Assembly: GCA_910589415.1 (NCBI GenBank)
Contig: OU342638.1
Coordinates: forward strand, 35,003,579-35,067,578
DNA from: Malachius bipustulatus
Lineage: Eukaryota > Arthropoda > Insecta > Coleoptera > Melyridae
DNA length: 64,000 bases
Reading direction: 5' to 3'
Below are positions 45,146 through 56,851 of the stretch, one piece after another. The notes beneath the pieces are model-generated. The model was given only the letters and a program-made list of their open reading frames with translations. It was not told the origin of the DNA and ran no database searches. Positions within the stretch are counted from its first letter, which is position 1. Every line of letters begins with the position of its first letter. The position numbers and the translations under genes are program-made.

Positions 45146-45936
45146 TTTCAGAATTATGCTTCAGTTGTTCTGGACAGTTCTCTTGACACTCATGACAAGT
45201 TGATGTCTTTAGAATCTTGAACACCTTTAGATGAACTGAGGCTTTTGATTTCGGCTGAATGTGACAGCTGCCAATCGTGACACCGATCGTTCAAATCGTG
45301 ACACCGATCGTTCAGAAAAGTCATTTTAGAAGAGTTTAGAGTGTTACGAATACGAGAAAAGTCAATAGAGTTTCAAACTACGAAAGTAAGATCAGAAGGG
45401 AATCTAATAAAAGAGAGAAAAAGCTAGAGAAAAACAAATGAATGACTCCTGTCATAATTATTATGGTGCACTTGTAAAAGAAAGTGAAGCAAGCAATTAA
45501 GACAGAAGTGTTATTGCAGTAATGTAAAATAAATAGAGACTGAAAACAACTATTGTTATAAACTATTGTAAGATTATTAAGAGTAATAAATGAATTACAT
45601 TATTCAGGAAAAATCCATTCTGATTGCAAATTTCTTCAATTCTATGCGATAATTCGATTTCTCTGCTTATTTTACAATTTCCCCAGCCAATTCTAAGCAC
45701 CAAGTTGAATATTTTACATCCGAAATATAATACATAATGCGTACAGCGAATTCCGTTACAAATCTCTATAAATTATAACACGAAGTGACAGTCGACAGGT
45801 TTATGCTCTTAAAAGTAACTCGCATACAGGATTATGTACGATATTGAGCTTCAATAAAGATTTGTAACGGTTAAAACGCGCGAGAAATGGTCTGATTCTG
45901 TACTTTCAGGACTAGAACATGATTGCAATAACAAAT
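45146..45936. other. Intergenic; short tandem duplication at 45273-45314
   Basis: AT-rich DNA with one perfect tandem repeat of a 21-bp unit (AATCGTGACACCGATCGTTC plus A) at 45273-45293 and 45294-45314. The remainder probably includes the PIGL 3' UTR. Confidence 0.6.
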
Positions 45937-47543
45937 TCAGTCGTCTTCGCTGTCGATTTCCAGATCGAGCTCGATGTCCGATAAGTTCATTTTTTGAAGC
46001 GTGTTCAAGAAGACGTACTTGGAAAACAGCAAATAGAGATACCTGAACCAGACTAATTGAGACTTGTGTTTACTCATCGCTTTGTAAACTGTCAATCGAC
46101 TCGTGCAGTCCAAAATATACCTGAAAATTAATTAATTAATTTAATTAAGACACAAGTCGTGCAATATTACCCACCTATGCCTGGAGAGCAGATATGATAC
46201 CGGAATATCTAAGATCGACCAGTATTTCCTAATAATATTTACAGTTTCTAAGACATACACTGTACAACCTGATGGAAAGAAAGCGTTAATAATTAAATTT
46301 TCGGGGTTAAAGAAGAAACAACGTTATTACTTGATGGAAGCATTTTCTGGACGCTCAGATGCGCCACGGCGTAATAGATACTGCAATGATTGGGGTGATT
46401 GCTGATTCCGTGTCTGTCAAAGGTGATTAAAGTCGTAATGTCGTATCTTTCTACGGTATCAAGGACGAACCTCGCTACCACTTCGATCGGCCATTTATAA
46501 TCCAGCAGATCGGGCAAGTTATTCGATTGGACCACCATGACGTTCTCTTCTTTGATACCTAACACGCTGCAGGACGCGTATAGTTCTCTTTTACGCGTTT
46601 TTCCCATTCCGTAATTGTGACCTGAGGTGTGAAAAAGCCAGATTAAGAATATGTGACGGATTACGTATTGCTTAATCCTAACCTAAGTCTTATTGTTCAT
46701 ATTTACAAATATCTCGTAATGACAATTGACATTAACAGCGGGTATTATAAAGGCTCATTAAGTTAACGAGCAGATTTCTGTGGCTGTTTCTGAAGAAGGT
46801 ATCAACTCTGTGTGGAAAATATTGCAATTTTGTCATTCTTGGCGTGAAAAGGATTACAAAAATGTTAACAAAAGTAATTTGACGTCAATATTAGCTTCAA
46901 AAATGAGCACAGAAATATAATACCCGCTGTAAGAATTTTGGTATCCAATTGGCCTAAAATTTACTTCAGCTCCACCCCCTTTGATACTTGTAACCAATCA
47001 GATATCAAAATTAAACATTTAATTATTACATCATTAATTAATAATTATGTGGTTGTAATTTCTTTGTGAATAAGGGTTGAATTAGTCTTTCAATTATTCT
47101 GAATGTTATGTTAAATAAAGTTACCTACCAGTAGAGAGACATAGTAAATAGACTAAATTTTTATTGTTCTTTGTGATGTTAAGTATGGTAGGTCCGAAGA
47201 ACATGCATTCGTCATCTGGATGAGCGATTACAAGGAGTATTCGCTGAAGGGATTTGTCGTCTTGTTTGAAGCCCAGAGCTTTCCATTTTATCAGTCCGAT
47301 ATATAACAATATACATAATACAATGTACAAGAGAGAGGCGATTAGTAAGTGCTCCAGAGCGTCTTGCGTGTAATCTAAGAGGTAATTGGTGAAATTGTGG
47401 TATGATTCTGATGCAGTTTGCAGGAGGTTATTCAAGTTACATTCTAGCCAAACATAAGCTTGGCTCATTTCATGTGGAGTAAATATAGATAGACGGACCG
47501 TTTTCCATTTAGTGAATGTAAAAATAGATGCCTCTTTACACAA
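45937..47543 (-). CDS. PIGL: PIG-L, GlcNAc-PI de-N-acetylase
   Basis: Second enzyme of GPI-anchor synthesis, removing the acetyl group from GlcNAc-PI on the cytosolic face of the ER. Four exons, 47543-47129, 46621-46331, 46268-46175 and 46120-45937, join in frame to 327 aa from the first ATG. A start at Met26 ([10 protein letters not shown]) is also possible; vertebrate PIG-L is about 252 aa. Membrane segment near residues 66-84 ([19 protein letters not shown]). The catalytic AHPDDE motif is at about 107-112, followed by [27 protein letters not shown] spans the next junction. The second metal site reads [14 protein letters not shown]. The C-terminus has [20 protein letters not shown], as in other PIG-L proteins, then an acidic tail. 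Confidence 0.93.
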
Positions 47544-47830
47544 ACAAAATAACTTGCGGCTAATCTATTAAGTTATATACAATTTTACTTATTTTTGGCT
47601 TCATTACTTTCATCGCATCGCAGCTGAGCTAGTTTTAGTTTTAGTTTGTTGTTTGTTGAAATGCTGACGCTGACATCAATCATTTTAAGGTTAATTAACT
47701 GTCATTCTGAAAGATGACAAATGATTGATAGGCTTATCTGTCACTTTTGTCAATTGAACTATTGAGCGCTAAATAGAGAGTTGTTGATGATTAGAAAATT
47801 TAGGTAGGTGGTGTTGGTGTTGATTAACCC

Positions 47831-48643
47831 CAGGAAACCTGTATTACCGCTTTACTAGGGTAGCGCATTCTCATTCTCACAAAAAGTTGGGAATGTCAAA
47901 TTTGCCTTCAAAAACGTCAGATTTTCCATGAACGTACAACTGTCTAAAAATTCACATAATGATTTGTTATTAAGTCTGTGTATTTTATAATAATGGTAAA
48001 CTTTTGATGCGTTAGAAGATGTTTTAAAAATAAAACGTGGCGTTTCCACTTGTTCGCGTTGCCTAAAGGTAACTTTCTTAATATTTTAAACTCATTATAG
48101 TCCTCTATCAATACTTACCTGCTACTAGGATCTTCTGAACAAAAAATGCATCCAGCCCCAGCAGACAGTTATGATTGCAGAAAATATGCGACTGGGCTCA
48201 GAATTTCCGTATTCCTGTAAGTTGGTCAGGTAGCTTTTATTACATCTTGATGAATCTTATTTTTAAAGATCAGTATGGGTACTAAGATCACGCTGGCGTT
48301 CGCCGTGTGTCTACCAAGACGCTTTTTATCAGTATAACTACGTTAGATATCGAGGTAAAAATTATACCCAATACTAATACTAAAATCTACAGCTTCGTGA
48401 TCCTATAAACCCGTAATTATGTTTTTAATACCCACTCCAAAGAGGATTCCTTGAATTTTATTCGTGTTATTATTTTGTTTCATTTTTCAAACTTCGCTTT
48501 TTTCCACTTGATACCTACGCCTGTGACCAAATGTGCCAAAAATATGACATCCAGCTGTTCAAACATAACCGTGTTTAGTAAACGTCAACGAGTGAATGCG
48601 CTCTACCCTAGTAAGCGTTAGTGTCGGTAATGCAGGTTCCCTA
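47831..48643. mobile_element. Non-autonomous hAT element, about 813 bp
   Basis: Ends CAGGAAACCTGTATTACCG and, on the reverse strand, TAGGGAACCTGCATTACCGA. The inverted repeats extend through CTTACTAGGGTAG and GCGCATTC for about 45 bp. The flanks ATTAACCC (47823-47830) and ATTAACGA (48644-48651) fit a slightly decayed 8-bp duplication. The 64-aa frame at 47855-48049 shows no transposase motif. Confidence 0.75.
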
Positions 48644-48944
48644 ATTAACGAGGTATTTGGTATTTTTCAACAATACGGAAATTCACTATACTGTCAACCT
48701 ACTCCGCGTTATTTGCGTATATGGGGATAGGTAATTAAATTTGTTTTCAAAAACCCCTATAACCTTTTAATTTTATTGTCGATGCTACTTCAGTAAAGTA
48801 AAAGCAAACTAAAGAATAGTAATCAAGTAAGGATGACCAAACCATTTAGGTATGTTTACTATTTACTATTTTTTATGGGGTTTTATGATTGACTGAAAAA
48901 ACGAATGATTCATCAGAATGTCAACAACTCATCCTTATATCCTA

Positions 48945-49370
48945 TAGACCGTTCGGTCATTATGGAGATGAGCGGCATTGGTATAGGGCGATTTGGCTTA
49001 TACTATCGGATAGCTTGTGTCTCTAGGAGTATCAAGGTACCATTGAATTTTTGCGCCGGCAAGTAATAGTCGAGAAATAAGGCCTTAAAGTTTCATCCTT
49101 GCCCTAATACGCGTATATTCGTACATATACGCTCGAACAGGAAGCTCGCACTCCGTCGGACACACGACTATGAGTGCGTGCTTCCCGTTCGAGCGTATAT
49201 GTACAAACACACGTAATGACACTTTATTAAGGCCTAATTTTTCGATTATTACTTGCCGACGCAAAAATTCAATGGTACCTTGATAATCCTAGAGACACAA
49301 GCTATCCGATAGTATAAGCCATTTTGCCCTATATCCATGCCGCTCATCTCCATAATTACCGACCGTTCTA
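48945..49370. repeat. Near-complete palindrome, about 426 bp (foldback element)
   Basis: Left arm TAGACCGTTCGGTCATTATG, right arm (reverse strand) TAGAACGGTCGGTAATTATG. The arms match through GGAGATGAGCGGCAT, ACTATCGGATAGCTTGTGTC, CAAGGTACCATTGAATTTTT and GAGCGTATATGTAC almost to the centre near 49155. There is no evident target duplication. The transcribed form would be a long hairpin. Confidence 0.85.
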
Positions 49371-49517
49371 CTCCCTATGAGTAACATTACAGATTTGTGA
49401 TATTTAATAATAATTCAAGAAAAAGAAAAATAAATAAAATATTTTATTAGCCCCGCCTCTCACTGAAAATAATAAGCTTACTTACTGTCAGTGATCGCTT
49501 CTATAGTTACTTTTAAT

Positions 49518-49562
49518 TAGGGAACCTGCACTACCGACATTGTCGGTAATACAGTTTCCCTA
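49518..49562. mobile_element. 45-bp palindromic mini-hAT with 8-bp TSD
   Basis: TAGGGAACCTGCACTACCGA is joined almost directly to its inverted copy, so the element consists of two terminal repeats and nothing else. CTTTTAAT flanks both sides (49510-49517 and 49563-49570), a perfect 8-bp duplication. Its ends match the hAT element at 47831-48643. It sits about 230 bp upstream of the unc-119 start codon. Confidence 0.82.
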
Positions 49563-49794
49563 CTTTTAATGCAATGGTTGCCTGTCGTTTGACGTTTCTT
49601 CATAGACATAAGTCATAATTATGCAAATGACGAAATGACGTTTCTCGCCCAACTTTCCATTTTGAAAACGCGCTGTCAACGTGTCAACTCAACTCAAATC
49701 AAATTATCAAATTAATAATAGAGAATGTTTTTCAATTTTTAGTTTATATTTTAGACTTTAAACGTTCATAAACTGAATAAATCAAAACGAGAAA

Positions 49795-50983
49795 ATGAGC
49801 GGAAGCGTGGTAAGAGAAAAACGCGACCGAGGCGACCTGCCCAACAAACCGCTACAGACCAGGGAGAAAGACACCCCCAAGGAACCCAAGAACAAGGTCT
49901 ACACCCCCGAGGACGTGCTCCGACTACCGAGAATCGCGGAGACCTACCTCTGCGAACCGGACGCTAACATCTACGACATCGACTTCACCCGGTTCAAGAT
50001 CCGGGACCTGGAAAGCGGGGCCGTGCTGTTTGAGATCGCCAAGCCCGTCCCGGCCGAGCCCGTCGACGACGCCGCCGTCGAGAACGAGGAACCCAATGCG
50101 GCCGATCCGAACGCCGGGAGACTGGTTCGGTACCAATTTACGCCACAATTTCTCAAACTCAAAACCGTTGGAGCCACGTAAGTTTAGTCTGGAAATGTGG
50201 CACTGTTTTCGGGTCACAATTAATGAGAGTGTATGAGGTCATAAAGTTGGCTGTTTGTTGTTTGTTGTCAACAAAAACACAAACAGCCTATTCAATGTTT
50301 ATGACAATAAACAGCCTACTTAATGTTTATGACAACAAACAGCCTACTTAATGTTTATGTCATAAAGTAGGCTGTTTGTTACCATAAATTAGGCTGTTTG
50401 GTTGCAATAACAGGACTGTTTTGTGTCAAAAAGGCGTTTGTGGAAAAAAAATCTGATCAAACAGTGTCATAATGAAACGAGTTAGAGATTAAGGTCATAA
50501 ACAACAGTTTGACAGGTGACTTTCATAAATGTGGGAAGCCCCTATTTAGAGGGGGCTCTGGTGCACTGTTGAAGTCTTGCAAAAAAGTCTTGCAAACGTT
50601 GTACGAAACATTAAAATCAAATATTTTGGTTCCAGAGTGGAGTTTACGGTAGGAAGCAGACCGGTGAACAAGTTCAGGATGATCGAGAGGCACTTTTTCC
50701 GCGACAAGCTGCTCAAGACGTTCGATTTCGAGTTTGGTTTCTGCATCCCGTACTCGAGGAACACCTGCGAGCACATCTACGAGTTCCCCAGTCTGCCGCC
50801 CGATCTCGGTAAGTCGTCTCTTCAACCCCTCGACGAGTTTTATTAATTTTCATCGTGTTTTCAGTGAGCGAAATGATCGCCAGCCCATTTGAAACACGCT
50901 CAGACAGTTTCTACTTTGTCGACGATCGTCTGATAATGCACAACAAGGCGGATTACGCGTACAACGGAGGCCTCTCCACATAA
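49795..50983 (+). CDS. unc-119: unc-119 lipid-binding trafficking factor
   Basis: UNC119 binds N-myristoylated cargo (ciliary and synaptic proteins, Src-family kinases). Three exons, 49795-50177, 50636-50808 and 50865-50983, join in frame (phases 2 and 1) to 224 aa. After a charged, disordered N-terminus come [94 protein letters not shown] and [20 protein letters not shown], i.e. the full GMP-PDE-delta-like beta-sandwich. The first exon is notably GC-rich compared with its flanks. Intron 1 carries a cluster of inverted and direct repeats. Confidence 0.96.
50239..50400. repeat. Direct and inverted short repeats in unc-119 intron 1
   Basis: The motif AAACAGCCTACTTAATGTTT and close variants occur three times in a row, followed by the inverted form (CATAAAGTAGGCTGTTTGTT and variants) three times in total, one of them before the array. 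The arrangement can fold into several alternative hairpins. Confidence 0.8.
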
Positions 50984-51376
50984 CAATACAAGTCTCTGGT
51001 TTAAACAGGGTTCGATTTTACTCTATTGTACTTGCATTTATTACTATTAGTTTATTGTGTTTATTGAACACTTAGGTATGTTGTTCTAGGTAACAGAGCC
51101 AGAGCTACACCGACGCTTTAACCAGTATTAATAACACGCACCGTTTTTTGCTTGTCCGAGTCTATATTTTTAGTCGTCTGTCTAGTCTAGTCGATCTGTT
51201 CCTTGTCGTTACATTAACGTAACGTTTTGTAAGAATTTATTAACGTCGTCGTCGTCGTTTAAGCAGGGTAACTTTGATTATTTCGATTAACCACTACCAC
51301 CGATTGATGAGAGGAATGAAATTACAAAGAAAGTCATTAGTTAATGAAATAATCAAATACGTGCTTGCCTGATAAC
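50984..51376. other. unc-119 3' flank / probable 3' UTR
   Basis: No gene seen. It contains a small (GTC)n run near 51246. Confidence 0.5.
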
Positions 51377-51864
51377 CAGGGATGGGTAATTACACCGTAC
51401 ACATGTATGCAAGTTTTCTACATGTTTGTAGCTGTATGACAGGGTTGTGACAGTTAACTTATTAACCGGTTAGGATTTTTAATACCGGTTGACCATTAAT
51501 GACATAATAATGTTAACAATCAATTATTGATGTGATTAAATTACAGACTAAATGCTTGAATACTGACTGAAGACGGTACGGATTCCCATAAGAATATACA
51601 AATGTTCCTAAACTTACTATTTCCCTATACCCAGTCTCGAGAGTTACCACTGGGATTGAATTGAACCACTGACATTTGAACTATCATGTTTATGTTGACA
51701 GTTTGACAGTATTGATTGACAGTGCTGACTGTTTGCTCCAGTTTCTTTTTATAATTTTACACAATCAAACAATTGCATCGTAGATTATGTAGAAAATCTT
51801 TGATTTATATGCTACATGTAGAAAACTGGGTAAATACAGGTGATATTCTATCTACCCATCCCTG
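51377..51864. mobile_element. hAT MITE, 488 bp, perfect 8-bp TSD
   Basis: Ends CAGGGATGGGTAATTACACC and TCTACCCATCCCTG, typical hAT termini. CTGATAAC occurs at 51369-51376 and 51865-51872. Subterminal inverted sequence ACATGTA...AGTTTTCTACATGT faces TACATGTAGAAAACT. No coding capacity. Confidence 0.92.
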
Positions 51865-51911
51865 CTGATAACACTAATAGAAGTAACACTGGAGGATTCT
51901 TTATTGTATTG

Positions 51912-51941
<30 letters not shown>
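51912..51941. repeat. (ATT)n microsatellite
   Basis: About ten uninterrupted TTA/ATT triplets. Confidence 0.95.
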
Positions 51942-51942
<1 letters not shown>

Positions 51943-54450
51943 CATTATTTATAGTGTGTTATTGCATTTTTATTTTATATTTTATTTCACAATTACCACT
52001 AGTTTAGGCTATTAGCAATACCGATTTATAGAGATTGAACATTTTTTATTATTATGTGCCACTTGGTAACAGCCACTTGGCTTTATTCGCTTCAGTCTAT
52101 TGAATAATACTGTGCAAAATGGACAAGCGAATAAAGAATAAAGCCAACAACTAATTTCCTTATAGCTTGCAAAATACTTTCCTTTTTTTACATCCTTGTT
52201 AAAAAAAAAAACTAGTATACAATGAAATGAAATGTTGCTGAATAATGGCAACTTTTTAGAACCTTCATTACTGTTATTACTTACTTATTACCATTACTAC
52301 TAAAAATACTATTAAATACTATACAATTCCTGTTCCCTCTCAAACTATTATACCACCTGTACCGGTTGATGGATTTTATAATTGTTGTAATTTTTTCTCA
52401 ATGTGAACAAATGTGTGAAATGAAGAACAAAACAAAACCAAAAAACCAACAAAAAATGTGATTCAAAGGAAAGCATTTTTATAGACGATTTACAAGTCAC
52501 TTTTCAGAGATAACCGACCGAAACCGCGTCGCATATTAACTATTATAGTCTGGAGAAATGTGCATTTGTTCGAGCCTCACACTGCCAGTGTTTTTTGAGA
52601 TTTCCTTTGAATTATATTGCCCTTAAATATGCCGGTAAGCGGGGGTGATCCCCGTTTCCGTGAATAAATACGGTCGTCATAATCGGGTCTGGCATTTTGC
52701 TACTAATTTGAGTGTCAGTTGCGTCGATTAATTATTGAACGACCGACCAGGACGCCTGTTACTCTGGTCTGGAGCTCGAGAATAGCCGTCCTGGAAAGTG
52801 ACGCGGTGTTGTCAGCTTGCAGTTTTATCAGTGGGCTAGAGATGTTGTTGTTTAAAAATACGAGGTAATAATAATTATTATTGTAGGTAATGTTTTTAGA
52901 GGTAATTTGATTGATATGAAGTAGCGTTCTTTAAAATATTGTACATTTCTATTTAAGGTTTGCTTTTTCTTTAGAAGGAGATGTGTCGAAATAGTTTGGG
53001 GAAATGTTTGATTGAAGAAATGAGTGACTCTATTGACTTGGTGGTGCTGGTGACTAGGGTGTAGGTTGGGTGCATTCAAAATTTGTAGTTCAGGGATGTG
53101 GATAATTTCTTCTTGGGGTGGTTGTTTTGTGACTGAAGTTTATTGTGGGTACCAATTTAGGAAAGATGAAGAAACCGAGCATAAAAGATATCTTTTTTCT
53201 CTGGAGCCGGTGGGAAATATTCAGGAATAAGAGTTTTTGTTTAGTACTTATGAAGAAGAAATGAAGGAAATGGACATCTGACCTGATATTCCAGAAATAT
53301 TATTTTTTTTTTTTTGAAAAGCCATCCTAGTTGACCTCAAACCTTTTTTTGCAAAAAATATTCAATTTCCTGAAGCGAACAAATCTATTTTAGGGAAAAA
53401 TGTTTTAACCTGACTGTGCTTCATCATTAGAGCTTACATGAAATTTCAAATGCTTCATCTTTTTTTCTCAAAAAGTCAAAATTTTTATTTAAACACAAAA
53501 AACTTTCCACAAAAAATTAAAAAAATTGTTCACAAAGAGCTGACCCGATCTGATCAAAAAAACACTCCTCATAAAACATGGCAATTTTCCACGAAATAAA
53601 TTTTGACTGAACAGTTTCCAGAAAAACAACCTTCGAGAAAAAGTACATTTTAGAAAAAAAATCAATCTGTCAGGCCAGTTTATTTACCTTCCAGAAGTTT
53701 AAATTTTAGAAACGAAAACCACCCAAAGGGCGATTCTTTGAAAAGCTCCCAAGTACACCCTGTATATCTGATAATAGAGAAAATTCAAGGTTATAACAAA
53801 CTGTGCTAAGCTGAATAGACAAACAGCATAGGTACCAAATTTTGACATCTCTGTTTGTTTCTACAGAATAAGCAGACTTGGTAATTTAGAGAGTATACAT
53901 TTTGGGATACCTATTAAAATCTGGCAACACTGATTGATTATTATTAACGTTAGTTAGTGTTAATTAATTGATTAATTAATTAACTGAGCAACACCAACAC
54001 GGCTCGCCTGTGTTTGGATTTTGACTGCTTGTTACAATTACAAGCACCTGGTATGATGAATACTGATACTAATTGATAGAGCTTGAATTGAATAATATTA
54101 ATGAAATTATAAATAAGAAAACGACTCGTTTAAATATTAATAATACTGAAAAAAAAAACACTTGTGGTTGTGATATTTTTGTCTTATCTACTTATGTGTG
54201 TACGTATGTATGTTTATAATGGGTATATTTACCTAATACATTATTTTGTTATTTTTTTATTCCGTTTAAGAAAGATGAAGAATAATGATAATAAGAGAAA
54301 GAAACCAAAGATTTTGTTATTTCTTAGAATATTAATTACTCTATTTTAATTGCTCGCACCTATTTTCCTTAATTATAAACAAATGATAAATTAAACAATA
54401 GATCCTCATAAGTTTTTTTTATTACTAATTACTATTATTACAATAACAAC
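51942..54450. other. AT-rich intergenic, no gene seen
   Basis: Long stretch with poly-A and poly-T runs. The frames at 52012-52251, 52852-53079 and 54164-54349 are AT-rich, without motifs or splice context. A GC-richer patch around 52500-52840 shows no ORF or tRNA fold that I could recognise. Confidence 0.5.
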
Positions 54451-55526
54451 TCAACAAACATTTTTAGTAGCCCTATAATTGAACCCTAAAACATCCTGGT
54501 TTTCTTCACAAATCACTTTATAAGCGTAGCAGAGTCTAGCGTACTCCTCGTTGCTGATCTGAAACGGTCTACTCAACGGATCGACGTCCGCCAGATTAAA
54601 CAAACGAATCGTTAGATCGCTCCTCGACTCCTCCGGGAATAAATTCTCCGCTCCTCTCCTGCAATACTTCTGCCGCATGTTGAAGAAACACCTCAGCAAT
54701 TTCTCCACCATCGGAAAAGGTAAATCGACCAGCGGACGCTTGAGAGGTTTGAAAGTGACGACGCCCACGTCGACGTCCGGTTTCGGGACGAACGCCTTCC
54801 CCGGGATCAAGAACTTGTAATCGACGTCGCAGTAGAACTGCGCGATCACCGATAAGCGGCAGCGCTGTTTGTCACCGACGGGAGCGACGAGCCGCTCGGC
54901 GACCTCCTTCTGGAAGGTGAGGGTCATCGGGGAGCGACCGAAGCTCCACGCAGAGGACTTTTCGGAGATCGAGGTCAGCCAACGGATGATCAGATTGGTG
55001 GAAACGCTGAACGGCAGGTTACCGATCAGGTGGACGGGCGGGGGCGAATCGAACCAGTCGCGTTTCTTCACCTCTTTGAAACCGTCCTCGAAGTTGTACT
55101 GTCTGATGTCGTTGATCTCGATGCGGAAGTCGGTGTGCTTCCGGCTGGCGTCCTGGAGGAGCTCCAGTGTTGGAAGAAAGCGCGGGTCTTTCTCTACGAC
55201 GATTAATTTTTTCGGGCAACGTTTCAGGATCGAACGGGTTATACTGCCTGGTCCCGGACCCACTTCTAATACATAATGATCTGGAAAAATAATAAGACAT
55301 GAAACGAAACATCAGTAATATCTGAGAAGTTACCATTACCTGAAATATATCCAGCGGCTCGTACTATCCTGTTAGTGATCCTTTCGTCCATTAAAAAATT
55401 CTGAGACAACTGCTTGATGGCTCTCAGCTTGTAGAGTTTCACCAAGTCTCTTACTGTCGGGAGTGGGGGCAGGCGTAAAGAACCGGAACTAGAACTAGTA
55501 ATCTTATTAATTATGTTACTCTGCAT
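54451..55526 (-). CDS. TFB1M: TFB1M, mitochondrial rRNA dimethyladenosine transferase 1
   Basis: Mitochondrial KsgA/Dim1-type enzyme that dimethylates two adenosines of the small-subunit rRNA. Two exons, 55526-55340 and 55280-54451, give 338 aa. The upstream in-frame codon at 55559 is TTG, so Met at 55526 is the likely start. Motifs: QLSQNFLMDERI, SAM-binding LEVGPGPGSITRSIL, the acidic VEKD that binds the ribose, the catalytic IGNLPFSVSTN (motif IV), and the C-terminal domain with GKAFVPKPDVDVGVVTF and CFFNMRQKYCRRG. It begins 44 nt after the stop of COA3 on the same strand with no space for a separate promoter. Confidence 0.95.
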
Positions 55527-55570
55527 TTTATCTCTAAAATTGAAGCGAGTCGGATACAAAAATATAAAAA

Positions 55571-55822
55571 TTAGTCGACGATCTTTGCCGGTTCTTCGAA
55601 ATCGTCCAGGAAGCTCTCCTGGCTGACCGCGAACATGGAGTACCCGTAAATGCCCAGAACTGCCCCGCCGAGGAGTCCCGCGGTGATTAGGTTTCTCTTC
55701 CTGATCAGTCTCAGTTTTTGGACTCGTTCGAGGTTCTGTTTCTCGACCAGTTTGATCAGTTTCAGTTCGGTCTCTCGTAGTTTGCTCACGTCCAGTTTTG
55801 GCATTCGCTCGCTATCGGACAT
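55571..55822 (-). CDS. COA3: COA3 (CCDC56), cytochrome c oxidase assembly factor 3
   Basis: Small inner-mitochondrial-membrane protein required for COX1 maturation. Single exon, 83 aa. Charged N-terminal part (SKLRETELKLIKLVEKQNLE, coiled-coil like), basic RLIRKRN, a single membrane span (LITAGLLGGAVLGIYGYSMF), then the short acidic C-terminus SQESFLDDFEEPAKIVD. Length and layout match the animal family. It is followed after 44 nt by TFB1M. In Drosophila CCDC56 and mtTFB1 share one bicistronic transcript, and the same order and strand are seen here. Confidence 0.92.
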   Translation of the reverse strand: MSDSERMPKLDVSKLRETELKLIKLVEKQNLERVQKLRLIRKRNLITAGLLGGAVLGIYGYSMFAVSQESFLDDFEEPAKIVD

Positions 55823-56851
55823 TATAAAGGAAACAATTCTAATTTAACTTTTTGAGAAGGTAAGTTGTAAGGTTCGATTTGGTTTCGTGAAATTATAAAT
55901 TATGTAATTTTGCTGCAGCTACTACTCCAAATTCTACATTATCAGTATCTTTTCTTTTTATTTCGTATTTTTACAGTAAAATAGTTACGAATTGACTATT
56001 ACTTTTCGAAAAATGTAATTAAATAATAATTATAAAATCTCACTGTGATATAACCTTACTTCTTATTCTTGTCTTACTTTTTGAGTGAGAGAGAGAGAGA
56101 GAAAAAAGTTTCCATAGCATAACCTAAATTGATACTACTACTAAAGCGCCGATAACGGTGGTAAGAATATATCTCCGGCCCCATGGTATTTTAGCATTTT
56201 CTTGAAATATTAGGACCTTTTAGCAGGAGGAGGAAAACCCAACAACCTAATATAAAAAAAACCTTCTTGCGCATCAATCGCATAAATACGGTATTTTTAT
56301 GCGATTCAATTATGAATATTTTCACCGCTTTTAAAATTGGCTTTCTGAAATTTTCCATAATCAGGTCTTATTATAGCGGGGTGGTTTCATTTCATTTCGT
56401 TTGAAAACATGCCTTCGATTGAATGGATTGTTAAATTTCACAAAACAAAAAAATTGGCAAAATTTAACAATTATTTTGTCCCTTTTCCTATGCCCGCTAC
56501 TGGCTAACTTTACTTAAAAATACAGGGTTTCCTATAAATTTTGTTTCAGATTCTTACTAGGATCAAATTGTGCAACTTTTCTCTAATTTAACCGACTCTG
56601 TATCTCTCATGGTTTAGGAGATCCCAATGGGGGGCCAGTTGAAAGTGACCACCTGTACATTATTTCGTACTCGCCCGAAGCGGTTCTGATTTTAAATAAT
56701 ATACAAAGGCAAATATTTTAAAGCCAAAAATCATCAAAATCTGTGCCCTTTCTGAGGACTTCCAGCTATTCACAGTTTTATGTTTTATGCATAACATTGA
56801 AATTTTTGCAAAATTTCAATCTCCCGAGAAGCTCCGTTATAGCGTAGAGCT
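55823..56851. other. COA3 upstream flank, no other gene seen
   Basis: Contains a (GA)n run near 56080-56102, and ordinary AT-rich DNA up to the second gypsy element. AGCT at 56848-56851 would be the left target duplication of that element. Confidence 0.5.

Noticed and set aside
47855..48049. 64-aa frame inside the hAT element as a THAP-type or transposase remnant
   Set aside because: Cysteine/histidine spacing does not fit THAP or BED, and no hAT transposase motif is visible.
55527..55559. Upstream extension of TFB1M to 55559
   Set aside because: The codon at 55559 is TTG; the first ATG in frame is at 55526.
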